A stretch of DNA of 9,702 nucleotides from Candidatus Cloacimonadota bacterium (GTDB taxonomy: Bacteria > Cloacimonadota > Cloacimonadia > Cloacimonadales > JAOZMQ01). Below are positions 1 through 6,851 of this stretch, piece by piece. Position 1 is the first letter of the stretch; each line of letters starts with the position of its first letter. Below the pieces are notes generated by a model. The model was not told where the DNA came from, ran no database searches, and saw only the letters and a program-made list of their open reading frames with translations. The position numbers and the translations under genes were made by a program. The stretch covers positions 1-9,702 of the forward strand of contig JAOZMQ010000089.1 in the NCBI GenBank assembly GCA_029934195.1, read 5' to 3'.

Positions 1-53
1 GCAGAGGCCTGAAAAGCCTTGTGTCCCCAGTTCAAGTCTGGGTCCTGCCACCA
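1..53 (+). tRNA. tRNA-Phe (anticodon GAA), 3' part, cut by the window start
   Basis: This is the last 53 nt of a tRNA; the acceptor 5' strand and most of the D arm lie off the left edge. The anticodon stem is GAGGC (4-8) with GCCTT (16-20), enclosing the loop CTGAAAA (9-15), whose bases 34-36 read GAA (phenylalanine). A five-base variable region GTGTC (21-25) follows. The T stem is CCCAG (26-30) with CTGGG (38-42) around TTCAAGT. The acceptor 3' strand TCCTGCC (43-49) is followed by discriminator A50 and a genome-encoded CCA (51-53). The loop and the GTGTC variable region match the familiar bacterial tRNA-Phe pattern. Numbering back from the CCA puts base 1 at canonical position 24, so 23 nt are missing. 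It is convergent with the protein gene that ends at 201. Confidence 0.93.
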
Positions 54-93
54 TTATTAAATTACAATTTATCCATAAACTTAAATTCATTTA

Positions 94-119
94 GGTTATT
101 TTTTATGATAAAAATTGCC
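94..119. terminator. weak candidate bidirectional hairpin between tRNA-Phe and the folding-factor gene
   Basis: GGTTATTTTT (94-103) can pair with AAAAATTGCC (110-119) around the loop TATGAT, with one T-T mismatch and one G-T pair. It sits in the 147-bp gap between two convergent genes (tRNA on plus, protein gene ending at 201 on minus), where a shared terminator would be expected. Against it, the stem is mostly A-T and no clear U-tract follows it on either strand, so it is not a textbook intrinsic terminator. Nothing else is recognisable in 54-200. Confidence 0.22.
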
Positions 120-200
120 AAATCATTCACAAACTACATCAAAAAATATTTTAAAAGAAAAGAATATTGTTCCTCATAGCTTTTTATAAATTTTGTTTCA

Positions 201-1886
201 CTAATTATTATTTTGCCAAGTTTTTAATTCTTTTGAAGTTACTTCAAGAAGATTATCATAATATTTCTCTACAACAATATTATATTTCTCTTTTTTATCT
301 TCTAACCATTTATCTATTTTATCAACTTGTAGCCGAGTGTGAATTTCATTTCTAACCATATTTAAGCTTTTGAAAGCTCCTGCTTGTTTATCCAAAATTT
401 TGATAATAATATATTGATTGTCAATTTTTATTGGTTTTGAACATTCATTTAGTGCGTAATTTTTTATGATGGAGAATTCATTACTCAAATCATTTTTTGT
501 TAGAAATGTTGTTCTTCCAATTGTATTTTTTACACCTTTTTCAATAGAATAATTTAAAACAAGTTCGGAGAAATTATATCCACCTTGAATTAATTCATAT
601 AATTTATTTGCAGTATTTTTAGAATTGACAACTAACCTTTGAAGTTTATATAAAGTTGGGGTAACGTAAGTGTCTTTATGTTTTTCATAGTAATCTAAGA
701 TTTCTTTTTCACTAACCTGAATATCTTTTTTTGCATGATTTTCAAAAATATATTTTACAATTTTTTCATTGTGCTCTGATTTCAATTTTCTTTTTTCTTT
801 TTTCCATTGACTTTCAGTGTCATTGCGAGTATCCAATTTTAGTGCTTTTACTTGGGAAAGAATATAATCTTGAACTGCTAATTGGTAGGCAATATCTTTC
901 ATTTGTTTAGATGTTTTGCCGATGTAATCATCAAGAAAGAAAAGGTCTTTTACTGTTTTATAAAATTCAGGAAATTTTAATGGTTGTTTATTTCCTTCAA
1001 TATTGTATATAATTTCGTAATCAAATTTACCGCAAAGTAAAGTGTTCTTGTCAAGGTAAGGTAGGCGTTCGAAAATGTCTTCATTTATGATTATTTTTGA
1101 TTTAATTTTTTCTATCAATTCTTTCATTAATCGTTTTTTTTCTAAGTTTACGCACTTGACATTTACATTAAATTCAATTTCTTTAAAAGAGGGTTTTTCT
1201 CCTCTATAAAGAATAAAATATCCATAATCAGCCTCAAAAATATCAGAATATTGTCCAGATGAATCTAATAGTAATGCTTGTTCTTTGAATGGTGATGGAA
1301 GGTCATCAACTTCATAATAACCAAGTAGTCCGTCATTATTTTTGAATTTTTTGTCATTATAAAGTTTGGAGACTAAATTGAATTCTTTGTAATTGTCTAA
1401 AGCTTTTTTTGCTTTTAAAATTCTTTGTTTGGCTTCTTTATTTTTTCGAGAAATTCCAATATTATAAAGTGTCAAATAATTGTGTGTGTTGTAATATTCT
1501 CTTTCAATTTTGTTTGTAATTTTAACTTTATTATCAACTTGTTCAGTATAGAATTTTTTAACAAGAAAGTCTTTTTTCCTATATTGAAGTTCTTTTTGAA
1601 ATTCCTTTGTAAGAATACTATCAACAAGACCAGATTTCTTAGCATAAACGTAAACAACTTTTTGACTTACAAGATAATCAAGAGCTAATTTTTTTTCATT
1701 ATCAGAAAGTTCTTTTCTTTGTGAAGGAACAACAAAAGCGAGATAATCTTTGTAATTTATTTCTTCCTCACCAATTTTTGCCAGAATAGGTGGTTTATCA
1801 AGATCTACTCTAAATTTGAAAAAAAATAAGAGAAATACTATCATCAAACCGGTCATTATCATTATTCTAAAATTATATTTTTCCAT
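201..1886 (-). CDS. membrane-anchored SurA/PpiD-like folding factor with two degenerate parvulin domains
   Basis: Predicted periplasmic peptidyl-prolyl isomerase-family chaperone of 561 residues. Residues about 8-24 form one hydrophobic segment after a short basic N-terminus (signal anchor, no lipobox Cys). Residues 35-130 resemble the SurA N-terminal chaperone region. Residues about 136-236 form a first parvulin-like domain (GLLGYY at 186-191, YGYFIL at 221-226). A helical linker follows, then a second parvulin-like domain at about 408-500, and a Lys/Glu-rich C-terminal helix. The usual catalytic histidines of parvulins (in the RHILV-type first strand and the fGyHii end) appear replaced: N142 and F224 in the first domain, Q416 and I493/I494 in the second. 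A chaperone role without isomerase activity is therefore likely (inference). The ATG has the Shine-Dalgarno AGAGGA (1891-1896) 4 nt upstream, overlapping the stop of the MerR gene, so it is translationally linked as the last gene of the run. It ends in TAG. Confidence 0.82.
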   Translation of the reverse strand: MEKYNFRIMIMTGLMIVFLLFFFKFRVDLDKPPILAKIGEEEINYKDYLAFVVPSQRKELSDNEKKLALDYLVSQKVVYVYAKKSGLVDSILTKEFQKELQYRKKDFLVKKFYTEQVDNKVKITNKIEREYYNTHNYLTLYNIGISRKNKEAKQRILKAKKALDNYKEFNLVSKLYNDKKFKNNDGLLGYYEVDDLPSPFKEQALLLDSSGQYSDIFEADYGYFILYRGEKPSFKEIEFNVNVKCVNLEKKRLMKELIEKIKSKIIINEDIFERLPYLDKNTLLCGKFDYEIIYNIEGNKQPLKFPEFYKTVKDLFFLDDYIGKTSKQMKDIAYQLAVQDYILSQVKALKLDTRNDTESQWKKEKRKLKSEHNEKIVKYIFENHAKKDIQVSEKEILDYYEKHKDTYVTPTLYKLQRLVVNSKNTANKLYELIQGGYNFSELVLNYSIEKGVKNTIGRTTFLTKNDLSNEFSIIKNYALNECSKPIKIDNQYIIIKILDKQAGAFKSLNMVRNEIHTRLQVDKIDKWLEDKKEKYNIVVEKYYDNLLEVTSKELKTWQNNN

Positions 1887-1894
1887 AAAATCCT

Positions 1895-2230
1895 CTATTT
1901 TTGAAGAATTTGCTTTAGAGAAAGTAGATCGTTTATTATCTTATTTTTTGCTGTTTCAAATGGAGATTCAAAATTAATCTTCTTTTGTGTATTTCTAATC
2001 TTTTCTTCACGAAGTTTTTTTCTTGTTCCTTCAATAGTATATTTTTGTCTATGAAGCATATCAGAAATTTTTTTAATTATTTCGATATCATTTTCTGTAA
2101 ATTTTCTATTTCCACCAGGAGTTTTTTTGGGTTTTAATTGAGGAAATTCTGTTTCCCAGTATCGAATTACATGAGGTTTTATTTGTAATAAATTACTTAC
2201 CTCTCCAATTGTGTAATAATATTTCTTCAT
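1895..2230 (-). CDS. small MerR-family transcriptional regulator
   Basis: A 111-residue DNA-binding protein made almost only of the MerR winged-helix domain. The helix-turn-helix covers residues 6-26 (YTIGEV...HVIRYWE), the wing carries GGNRKF (39-44), and the helical stretch 49-73 contains the YTIEGTRKKL signature. The short C-terminal tail is helical and charged, probably for dimerisation, and has no cysteines or effector domain, so a metal or drug sensor is unlikely. It resembles the orphan MerR proteins (VLRYWE...TIEGARR type) common in many Gram-negative phyla, whose targets are mostly unknown. The start chosen is the ATG at 2230-2228, which shares one base with the lnt stop (TAATG) and has GGA 7 nt upstream. 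A TTG at 2242 would add four residues (MEKI) but has a weaker upstream context. The stop TAG (1895-1897) lies inside the ribosome-binding site of the next gene. Confidence 0.9.
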   Translation of the reverse strand: MKKYYYTIGEVSNLLQIKPHVIRYWETEFPQLKPKKTPGGNRKFTENDIEIIKKISDMLHRQKYTIEGTRKKLREEKIRNTQKKINFESPFETAKNKIINDLLSLKQILQK

Positions 2231-3753
2231 TATTTTTTCCAAGAAAGAAGGTTAATTCCGGTTCTAAAAATTGAGAGAATAATAAATATAATTGAAATAC
2301 AAAATATCCAAAGAGGGAAGTTTCTAAAGAATTTTACATATAAAGTTGTTCCGGTATAGACTTTTACTTCATCAGAAATAATAGTTTTCTCGAACAAATT
2401 TGTAGATTTATCTATTTTCCCTGAAGGGCTAATAATCAAAGAATATCCTGTATTTGCAGCTCTAAAAAACTGCTTTCTAATTTCAATTGCTCTAAAGACT
2501 GACATTTTAGAATGCTGAAAAGTTCCTGCTGAATAATAGAACCATGCGTCATTAGTAAGATTTACTATAAAATCGGCATCCAAATCAGCCATTTGTAAAG
2601 TTAAGGAGGGAAATGCTGTTTCAAAACATATTTGAGGAGAGAATTTTAATCCGTTTATAGAATAAATTTTTGTTTCTTTTCCATACTCAAAATTCGCTTG
2701 TCCAAGTTGCAAATGCCATAAAACAGGAAAAATATTGAGCCAAGGTATTCGCTCACCAAATGGAACAAGAATTTTTTTGTAATAAGGTTTATCAATTTTT
2801 CCGTTATTATTGATTAATGTACACGCATTATAAAAATAGTAATCTTCAATTGAATTTTTTTTAGCTTTTTGATAATCAGGAAAGCCGGTGAATAACGAAA
2901 TGTTGTTTTTGCTGACTAAATTTCTGAGATAACGTTGTTCTTTTGTTCTTTTCAACAGATATGAAGTAAATGCCGCTTCCGGCCAAATTACTAATTTTGC
3001 ACCATTTTCAGCTGATAAAGAAGTGTATTTTTCATATAATTTACGAGAAGAATCTTTGTAAGAAGATTCCCATTTCAATTCTTGAGGAATACTTGCTTGA
3101 ACAATTGCCACTTTAAGATTATGTTTTTCTATCGGTAAATATTTAATTCTGAAGAATCCATAAGAAATCCATAAAGTAAAAAAAATCAATAAAAAAGAGA
3201 AATATTTTTTAAAAGATCTTTGTAAGTGATATATTAAAATGTTGGTGATAATGATCAATAAAGTGATTAAATAAACCCCTCCAATATCAGCAATCTGAAT
3301 TAAATGAAAATATTCAGAAAGAGAATAAGCAGAATTCATCCAAGGGAATCGAAGTTCACCGAAATTTTGTAAATATTCAAAACTGATAATCAAAAAACTG
3401 AATATTAGATATTTTAGTTTTGGGAATGATTTCCAAATTTTTTGAATAATAATGAAGAGAATGGAAAAGTAAAACGAGAACAAAATGTATAATCCAATGA
3501 ATCCAAAAATAGTTACTAAATTTATCCAATAAAGAGCAGTTGATGTATAAGTGACACTAAACAAAATACCGCTGAAAATTAACTCTTTCTTTTGATAATT
3601 TCTTTTATTGAAAAAGAAGAAAAATGGTATGAAAGCGAAAAAAACAAAAAAACCGGTATGTATTGGCAGTCTGCTTAGTCCCAATAAAATGGCACTAAAA
3701 ATCAGAGGTAAGTTTGTAAGAAATATATCAATAATTGAAGTTTTAGTTTTCAT
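2230..3753 (-). CDS. lnt: apolipoprotein N-acyltransferase
   Basis: Transfers a third acyl chain from phospholipid to the N-terminal cysteine of lipoproteins in the inner membrane, the last step of lipoprotein maturation. The 507-residue length is typical. The N-terminal ~200 residues hold several hydrophobic helices, including the conserved RFPWMNSAYS...ADIGGVYLITL region (135-165). The carbon-nitrogen hydrolase domain (about 213-465) carries the expected triad: Glu259 in WPEAA, Lys326 in the Y-Y-K-x-x-LVPFGE motif and Cys376 in QICFE. NDAWF (401-405) and the RAIExR...NTG block follow, then a last transmembrane helix (about 477-495). The ATG at 3753-3751 overlaps the 3' end of the lipoprotein gene by 11 bp. 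A TTG at 3759 would add two residues, and neither start has a clear Shine-Dalgarno, suggesting coupling to upstream translation. Stop TAA. Confidence 0.95.
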   Translation of the reverse strand: MKTKTSIIDIFLTNLPLIFSAILLGLSRLPIHTGFFVFFAFIPFFFFFNKRNYQKKELIFSGILFSVTYTSTALYWINLVTIFGFIGLYILFSFYFSILFIIIQKIWKSFPKLKYLIFSFLIISFEYLQNFGELRFPWMNSAYSLSEYFHLIQIADIGGVYLITLLIIITNILIYHLQRSFKKYFSFLLIFFTLWISYGFFRIKYLPIEKHNLKVAIVQASIPQELKWESSYKDSSRKLYEKYTSLSAENGAKLVIWPEAAFTSYLLKRTKEQRYLRNLVSKNNISLFTGFPDYQKAKKNSIEDYYFYNACTLINNNGKIDKPYYKKILVPFGERIPWLNIFPVLWHLQLGQANFEYGKETKIYSINGLKFSPQICFETAFPSLTLQMADLDADFIVNLTNDAWFYYSAGTFQHSKMSVFRAIEIRKQFFRAANTGYSLIISPSGKIDKSTNLFEKTIISDEVKVYTGTTLYVKFFRNFPLWIFCISIIFIILSIFRTGINLLSWKK

Positions 3754-4582
3754 ATTCAATAATATAAATATTTATTTTATTTTTTGAGTTAAGAAGAAGT
3801 ATGTTGTTTTGAATTTTGAAATCTTCCCATTTTTGAGAAGAGAGTGCAAATTTTAAATTCTTTGTATTTGAAAAAGTTTTATTTATTTGAAATTTTTCAA
3901 TAAAATTTCTTTTTAAGATAAACCTTTGATTATATTTGTCTATTTGAATAAACCCATCTTCTTCTTTTTCATAATGTCCCATTGTATTGTAAAATAAGGT
4001 CTTATTTAATGAAGAATCATATATTAGAAGAAAATCATTATTACAGCTAATTTTTGTTGGTGTCTCAAACTGAAATTTCCCAAAATTATAAATCGGTTCT
4101 GAAAGAATATCATTGAATATAAAAATTTCTTTATTGTACTCATCATACACAAAAAGTTCATTATTCAGGTTTATATCAAATAGAATTGGTTTTTCAACTC
4201 CTTTTAATTTACTTTCATTTAGCCATTTACCTTCTTTATTAAAACGCGCAATCTTCTTTGTAAAACTATCTAAAGTTAATAGTTTTTCGTCCGGAGAAAT
4301 AGTAATATCAACAAGTTTATTGAATTTTCCTTTTTCAAATCCAACACCTCCAATAGTATTAATTTTCTTTTTTTTATGATAAATATGGATAAGTTTAGTG
4401 TTAGGCTCTAACACATAAAGTGTCTCATCTATTTTTGAATAGCAAATTTTTTCAATCTGATAATCTACAAAGAATTCAAAATTTTTTGTTAAATTTATTG
4501 AAATATTTTCTACAATATCATTATTTATTACGACACAGCCAATAAAAAAAATGATAGGAAAAATTATCATAAGTTTCATCAT
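3743..4582 (-). CDS. predicted lipoprotein with NHL-like beta-propeller repeats, function unknown
   Basis: A 279-residue exported protein. Residues 1-16 are a lipoprotein signal peptide: basic start, hydrophobic core, then the lipobox FIGC with Cys16 as the acylated residue. Val at +2 rather than Asp would not retain it in the inner membrane by the E. coli rule (inference). The mature part is a series of short beta-strand repeats of the form 'ETLYVLEPNTKLIHIY', 'KLLTLDSFTKKIARFN', 'ELFVYDEYNKEIFIFN', 'DFLLIYDSSLNKTLFYN', with the NHL-like turn GGVGFEKGKFNKLVDI at 78-93. This pattern suggests a beta-propeller. I do not recognise a named family. The first of two adjacent ATG codons is preferred: AGGA (4591-4594) lies 8 nt upstream of it. 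It heads the run that includes lnt, whose product should modify it. A scaffold or binding role is the most that can be inferred. Confidence 0.8.
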   Translation of the reverse strand: MMKLMIIFPIIFFIGCVVINNDIVENISINLTKNFEFFVDYQIEKICYSKIDETLYVLEPNTKLIHIYHKKKKINTIGGVGFEKGKFNKLVDITISPDEKLLTLDSFTKKIARFNKEGKWLNESKLKGVEKPILFDINLNNELFVYDEYNKEIFIFNDILSEPIYNFGKFQFETPTKISCNNDFLLIYDSSLNKTLFYNTMGHYEKEEDGFIQIDKYNQRFILKRNFIEKFQINKTFSNTKNLKFALSSQKWEDFKIQNNILLLNSKNKINIYIIEYEN

Positions 4583-4699
4583 TATTAATATCCTATAATT
4601 AGTAGTTGTTACAAAAAAATCATTTACAATCTAACTTTGAATTAATAAATTTTTATTACATTGTAAAGTTTATTTTGTGACAGCTACTTAGTAATTCTC
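4583..4699 (-). promoter_or_regulatory. AT-rich intergenic stretch with overlapping palindromes, probable control region of the lipoprotein-lnt run
   Basis: This 117-bp gap between recJ and the lipoprotein gene holds three overlapping dyads. TAATAAA/TTTATTA has a 2-nt centre (4643-4658), TTACA-T-TGTAA spans 4656-4666, and AACTTT (4633-4638) pairs with AAAGTT (4665-4670). On the minus strand a run of seven T (4613-4619) lies downstream. The set could be a weak recJ terminator, an operator, or a promoter region. A TTTACA hexamer (4662-4667, minus strand) could be a -35 element, but I see no convincing -10 at the right distance. Everything here is A/T-rich, so chance palindromes are likely. Confidence 0.3.
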
Positions 4700-6415
4700 C
4701 TATTCAAAATGAATATCTTTAAGTTTTCCTTGAATCGTAGTTTTACCTTGCCAAGTGTTCACTTCGAGAGAATAGGCAATACTTAGTAAATTGTTTCTTT
4801 TGATTATTGGTAATAAATTTCCTTGATTAAAACCGATTAAATCAAAAACACAACCATCTTTCATTACTTTTAGTTTTAAATGATTTCTTCCGACATTATA
4901 TGGATAGCCAACTACTTGAACGTCTTTTGTATAGAAAACCGGACGCATATTTCCCGGTCCGAAAGGTGCAAATTTATCTAACCATTCCAATAAAATATCA
5001 TTAATATTATAAAGTTCCAATTCAGTGTCAATTTTTAAAGGTGGAATTAATTGTTTTTCTGTGATATGTTGTTTTGCATATTCATCAAATTCTTTAGAAA
5101 ACGGCTCAATATATTCACTCAAAATTGATAAACCGGCAGCATATTTATGACCACCAAACGATTCAAGTTTATCTTCCAATGTTGTAAGAGCATTAAAAAG
5201 GTCAAAGTCAGAGATACTTCTACCGGAGCCATTTCCGATACCATCTTTGAGAGAAATCATGATTGTTGGACGATAATATTTTTCAACTAATTTAGAGGCA
5301 ACAATTCCAATTACACCAGCATGCCAACCATCAGAAGCAATAACAATAGAATGTGTTTCTGAAATTACCGGATATTTTTTTTCGATTAATTCACAAGCTT
5401 CTCGGAAAGTTCTTTGGTCAATATCTTGCCGTTTTGTGTTTTCCATCTCGATAATTTGAGCTAATTTTTTACTTTCTTGCTCGTCGTTAGAAATAAGCAA
5501 TTGAACAGAACGGGTTGCACTTCCCATTCTACCGGCAGCATTAATTCGTGGAGCAAGACCAAAAACAATATCAGTGGTTGTTAATTCTTTTTTGGATAAT
5601 CCTGCACTATTTATTAGTGCTCTTAATCCGGTGTTATTCTTATTAAAAAGTTTATTTATTCCTACACTGGCAAAAATTCTATTTTCTCCAGTAAGAGGAA
5701 CAATATCTGCAATTGTACCAAGAGCAACAAAATCGAGGAATTTCCCAATATTTTTTTCTTTTGATATTCCTTTTTTATCATATATTGCAATCAATAACTT
5801 AAAAGCAACTCCGACACCGGCAAGCTCTTTATAAGGATAAATACTATTAATAAGTTTTGGATTAATAACTGAAAAAGCTGGTGGAACTATTTCTTTTGGA
5901 TTATGATGATCTGTAATAATAACATCTATTCCCATTTTATTTATTTCTTTTACTTCTTCAATTGCATTTATACCACAATCTACAGTAATTATTAATTTAG
6001 TTCCATTATCAAAAATTTGTTGAATACCATTCATAGAAAGTCCATAACCATCAATCATTCTATGTGGAATAAAAAAATCAATATCTGCGTCTAATCTTTT
6101 TAAACCAAGATATAAAAGAGAAGTAGATGTTGTGCCATCGACATCATAATCACCATAAATTGAAATTTTTTCTTTATTTTCAATTGCTGTAAGAATTCGC
6201 GACACAGCTTTTTCCATATCAGCGAAAAGAAAGGGATCGTGAGTGTCTTCAATCTTTGGATTGAAAAATTTTTGAATTTCATTGATATCAGATAATCCTT
6301 TTCTTATTAGAATTTCTGAAATAATGGCTGGACATTTAAGATTCTCTGAAATGTTAGCTTTGATTTTTTGTTGATCACTATTTAATGGTTCTGCAATTTT
6401 CCATCTTTTTTTCAT
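4700..6415 (-). CDS. recJ: single-stranded-DNA-specific exonuclease RecJ
   Basis: A 5'-3' single-strand DNA exonuclease used in RecF-pathway recombination, mismatch repair and base-excision repair in the cytoplasm. At 571 residues it has the usual full bacterial length. The DHH phosphoesterase core shows the metal-binding motifs in order: DYDVDG (89-94), DCGIN (146-150), DHH (169-171) and ALGTIAD (231-237, Asp237). GLAPRINAAGRM (286-297) follows. The DHHA1 domain has DGWHAGVIGIVASKL (362-376), GSGRS (396-400) and FGGHKYAAGL (420-429). The C-terminal OB-fold region includes FGPGNMRPVF (485-494). No key residue is missing. The ATG has AAGG (6422-6425) 6 nt upstream. The gene is separated from both neighbours by more than 100 bp, so it may have its own promoter. 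Stop TAG. Confidence 0.96.
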   Translation of the reverse strand: MKKRWKIAEPLNSDQQKIKANISENLKCPAIISEILIRKGLSDINEIQKFFNPKIEDTHDPFLFADMEKAVSRILTAIENKEKISIYGDYDVDGTTSTSLLYLGLKRLDADIDFFIPHRMIDGYGLSMNGIQQIFDNGTKLIITVDCGINAIEEVKEINKMGIDVIITDHHNPKEIVPPAFSVINPKLINSIYPYKELAGVGVAFKLLIAIYDKKGISKEKNIGKFLDFVALGTIADIVPLTGENRIFASVGINKLFNKNNTGLRALINSAGLSKKELTTTDIVFGLAPRINAAGRMGSATRSVQLLISNDEQESKKLAQIIEMENTKRQDIDQRTFREACELIEKKYPVISETHSIVIASDGWHAGVIGIVASKLVEKYYRPTIMISLKDGIGNGSGRSISDFDLFNALTTLEDKLESFGGHKYAAGLSILSEYIEPFSKEFDEYAKQHITEKQLIPPLKIDTELELYNINDILLEWLDKFAPFGPGNMRPVFYTKDVQVVGYPYNVGRNHLKLKVMKDGCVFDLIGFNQGNLLPIIKRNNLLSIAYSLEVNTWQGKTTIQGKLKDIHFE

Positions 6416-6838
6416 TTTATACCTTGTCTCATTTGTTTATTTAGGAGCTTGTTTATTTAATAATAGTTATGAAAAAGTTAAGCTCATTTATATATTATAT
6501 TATGTTTAATCTATTAAAAAAGTAATAAAAATTATTTTTATCAAAACTTGTAAAGTACAAATTTATAATGAATTAATGAAATTATCTTGAGATTATATCA
6601 ACAATAGATAAATAACTTCTTATATTTAAAAAGATTAAGAGATGTTCTGTCTAAAATAATTTGTATATCAATGAAAGTTTAATTTTTTAATATTGAAATA
6701 TAAATCAATTAAAAAGAACGAATAAGTAGTACTTGAACGAAAACTAACTTTTTCTATTTTTTTTGTCGCTACTATGAAGCTGAAAAATAAATAATTTCCC
6801 ATTTAATCTTTCTTCATGGTTAAAAAATTCCTTTTCGT
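6416..6838. other. 423-bp intergenic region between the addB-like gene and recJ
   Basis: This is the only gap longer than 300 bp. I see no protein gene of credible length in it; short frames are A/T-rich and lack ribosome-binding sites. The recJ-proximal part holds a candidate promoter at about 6494-6499 and an inverted repeat GAGCTT (6445-6450)/AAGCTC (6480-6485), which would lie in the 5' leader. The middle (6510-6700) is A/T-rich with nothing I recognise. The addB-proximal end carries a nested inverted repeat described separately. No tRNA, known riboswitch or CRISPR repeat is recognisable. Confidence 0.6.
6494..6499 (-). promoter_or_regulatory. candidate -10 box for recJ
   Basis: The minus strand reads an exact TATAAT here, about 80 nt upstream of the recJ ATG. 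The expected -35 position falls in a T-rich stretch that matches TTGACA poorly. In so A/T-rich a gap an exact TATAAT can occur by chance, so this is a low-confidence call. It predicts transcription starting near 6486-6488, just before the GAGCTT arm of the leader inverted repeat. Confidence 0.27.
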
Positions 6839-6851
6839 TCAGATACTAAGT
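6724..6851 (-). repeat. nested inverted repeat overlapping the 3' end of the addB-like gene
   Basis: TGAACGAAAA (6734-6743) is a perfect 10-base inverted match to TTTTCGTTCA (6832-6841). The match continues outward imperfectly, giving about 16 of 20 positions for arms 6724-6743 and 6832-6851. The right arm includes the addB-like stop codon (6839-6841) and the last three sense codons. Inside lies a second stem, ACTATGAAG (6771-6779) with CTTCATGGT (6812-6820), nine pairs including one G-T. Between the stems, a T8 run (6757-6764) faces an A6 run (6822-6827). A further GAACGAA copy (6716-6722) reads on the minus strand as TTCGTTC followed by five T. In the addB transcript this would be a long hairpin with a U-run after it: an unusual terminator, a structured RNA, or a small MITE-like remnant. 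Which of these it is cannot be decided here. Confidence 0.45.

Noticed and set aside
167..355. Plus-strand open frame of 62 codons over the 3' end of the folding-factor gene
   Set aside because: It is hydrophobic, A/T-driven, lacks a ribosome-binding site and is antisense to a well-supported gene.
1425..1688. Plus-strand open frame inside the folding-factor gene
   Set aside because: Low-complexity Phe/Asn/Ile-rich translation antisense to coding sequence; no start signals.
2231..2242. TTG start adding four residues to the MerR protein
   Set aside because: The ATG at 2230 overlaps the lnt stop as TAATG and has GGA at a suitable distance; the TTG has poorer context. It remains possible.
3754..3759. 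TTG start adding two residues to Lnt
   Set aside because: The ATG at 3753 is preferred; neither has a clear Shine-Dalgarno and the difference is two residues.
5574..5834. Plus-strand open frame inside recJ
   Set aside because: Antisense to the conserved RecJ core with intact motifs; a shadow of that gene.
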